Assembly: GCA_021798635.1 (NCBI GenBank)
Contig: JAJZGH010000252.1
Span: forward strand, 1-6,873
Reading direction: 5' to 3'
From: Planctomycetota bacterium
Lineage (GTDB): Bacteria > Planctomycetota > Phycisphaerae > WQYP01
DNA length: 6,873 bases
Part shown: positions 6,837 to 6,873 of the stretch, piece after piece
How positions within the stretch are numbered: position 1 is the stretch's first letter
How the letters are laid out: each line of letters starts with the position of its first letter
The notes under the pieces: generated by a model
Databases searched by the model: none
The model's input: the letters and a program-made list of their open reading frames with translations, nothing else
What the model was told of the DNA's origin: nothing
Position numbers and translations under genes: made by a program

Positions 6837-6873
6837 GAGCACCGTGGTGATAACCCGGTGGTTGGTTCGCGGC
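6837..6873. repeat. Left arm of a third hairpin, cut by the window edge
   Basis: Positions 6837-6864 repeat the left arm of the second copy exactly, and 6865-6873 repeat the first nine loop bases. The right arm lies beyond the window, so the array continues. Confidence 0.85.

Larger units (their letters stand above)
6557..6873. repeat. Tandem array of 129-bp units, running off the window
   Basis: Units run 6581-6709 and 6710-6838, and a third begins at 6839 and is cut at 6873. The two full units differ at only three sites (6586 A/G, 6613 A/G, 6616 C/T against the second copy), so 126 of 129 bases agree. A degenerate fragment resembling the end of a unit (17 of 22 bases) precedes the array at 6557-6578. 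Each unit has a long hairpin half and a spacer half of about 58 bp. The spacer includes a near-palindrome CGCGGAGCTTCGCG (6689-6702 in the first copy) with one G/T position. On the - strand the unit is open in two frames, but I see no convincing protein family, so I treat it as non-coding. Together with the terminator, this is what the gene-free stretch 6457-6873 holds. Confidence 0.95.

Noticed and set aside
6579..6838. Integron attC sites with cassettes
   Set aside because: The units are near identical and carry no distinct cassette gene. I could not identify convincing attC core sites and there is no integrase in the window.
6548..6842. Open - strand frames of 88-95 codons over the repeat array as genes
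   Set aside because: They are translations of the tandem hairpin DNA with no ribosome binding site, no recognisable family and two equally open frames. Kept only as a finding.
6579..6873. CRISPR array
   Set aside because: The whole 129-bp unit is repeated with no variable spacers, and no cas gene is seen.

Overview
The window looks like chromosomal DNA of moderate G+C (about mid-50s percent by eye) from a polysaccharide-degrading bacterium. A large GH106-type glycosidase and a Tat-exported GH31 glycosidase sit beside housekeeping genes. This would fit Planctomycetota (Phycisphaerae-like) or the related Verrucomicrobiota, but that is inferred from gene content and style; no rRNA or other phylogenetic marker is present.

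Layout. (1) Positions 1-2519, + strand: the 3' part of a GH106 / alpha-L-rhamnosidase-like glycoside hydrolase whose N-terminus lies before the window. (2) Positions 2544-4952, - strand: a complete GH31 alpha-glycosidase, most like alpha-xylosidases, with a twin-arginine signal. It converges on the GH106 gene with 24 bases between the stop codons. (3) Positions 4953-5118: a divergent intergenic region with ribosome binding sites for both flanking genes, a 20-bp imperfect palindrome and a weak + strand promoter candidate. (4) Positions 5119-6456, + strand: three short, separately spaced genes. They encode an FmdB-type zinc-ribbon protein with a GTG start and Cys-rich tail, a DJ-1/PfpI-family protein, and an A-type iron-sulfur carrier (HesB/IscA/ErpA family). 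(5) Positions 6457-6873: no convincing gene. This stretch has a probable terminator and then a tandem array of 129-bp units, two full and a third cut by the window edge. Each unit carries a long imperfect hairpin of about 24 Watson-Crick pairs.

The two glycosidases probably belong to a plant-polysaccharide (pectin or xyloglucan type) utilisation locus. The three small genes are metal, redox and Fe-S housekeeping functions with no evident link to the sugars. The least explained element is the 129-bp hairpin array at the right edge. Its period is exactly 43 codons, and on the - strand all stop codons of a unit fall in one frame, leaving two frames open throughout. It is best read as a non-coding structured repeat, but it is incompletely seen.
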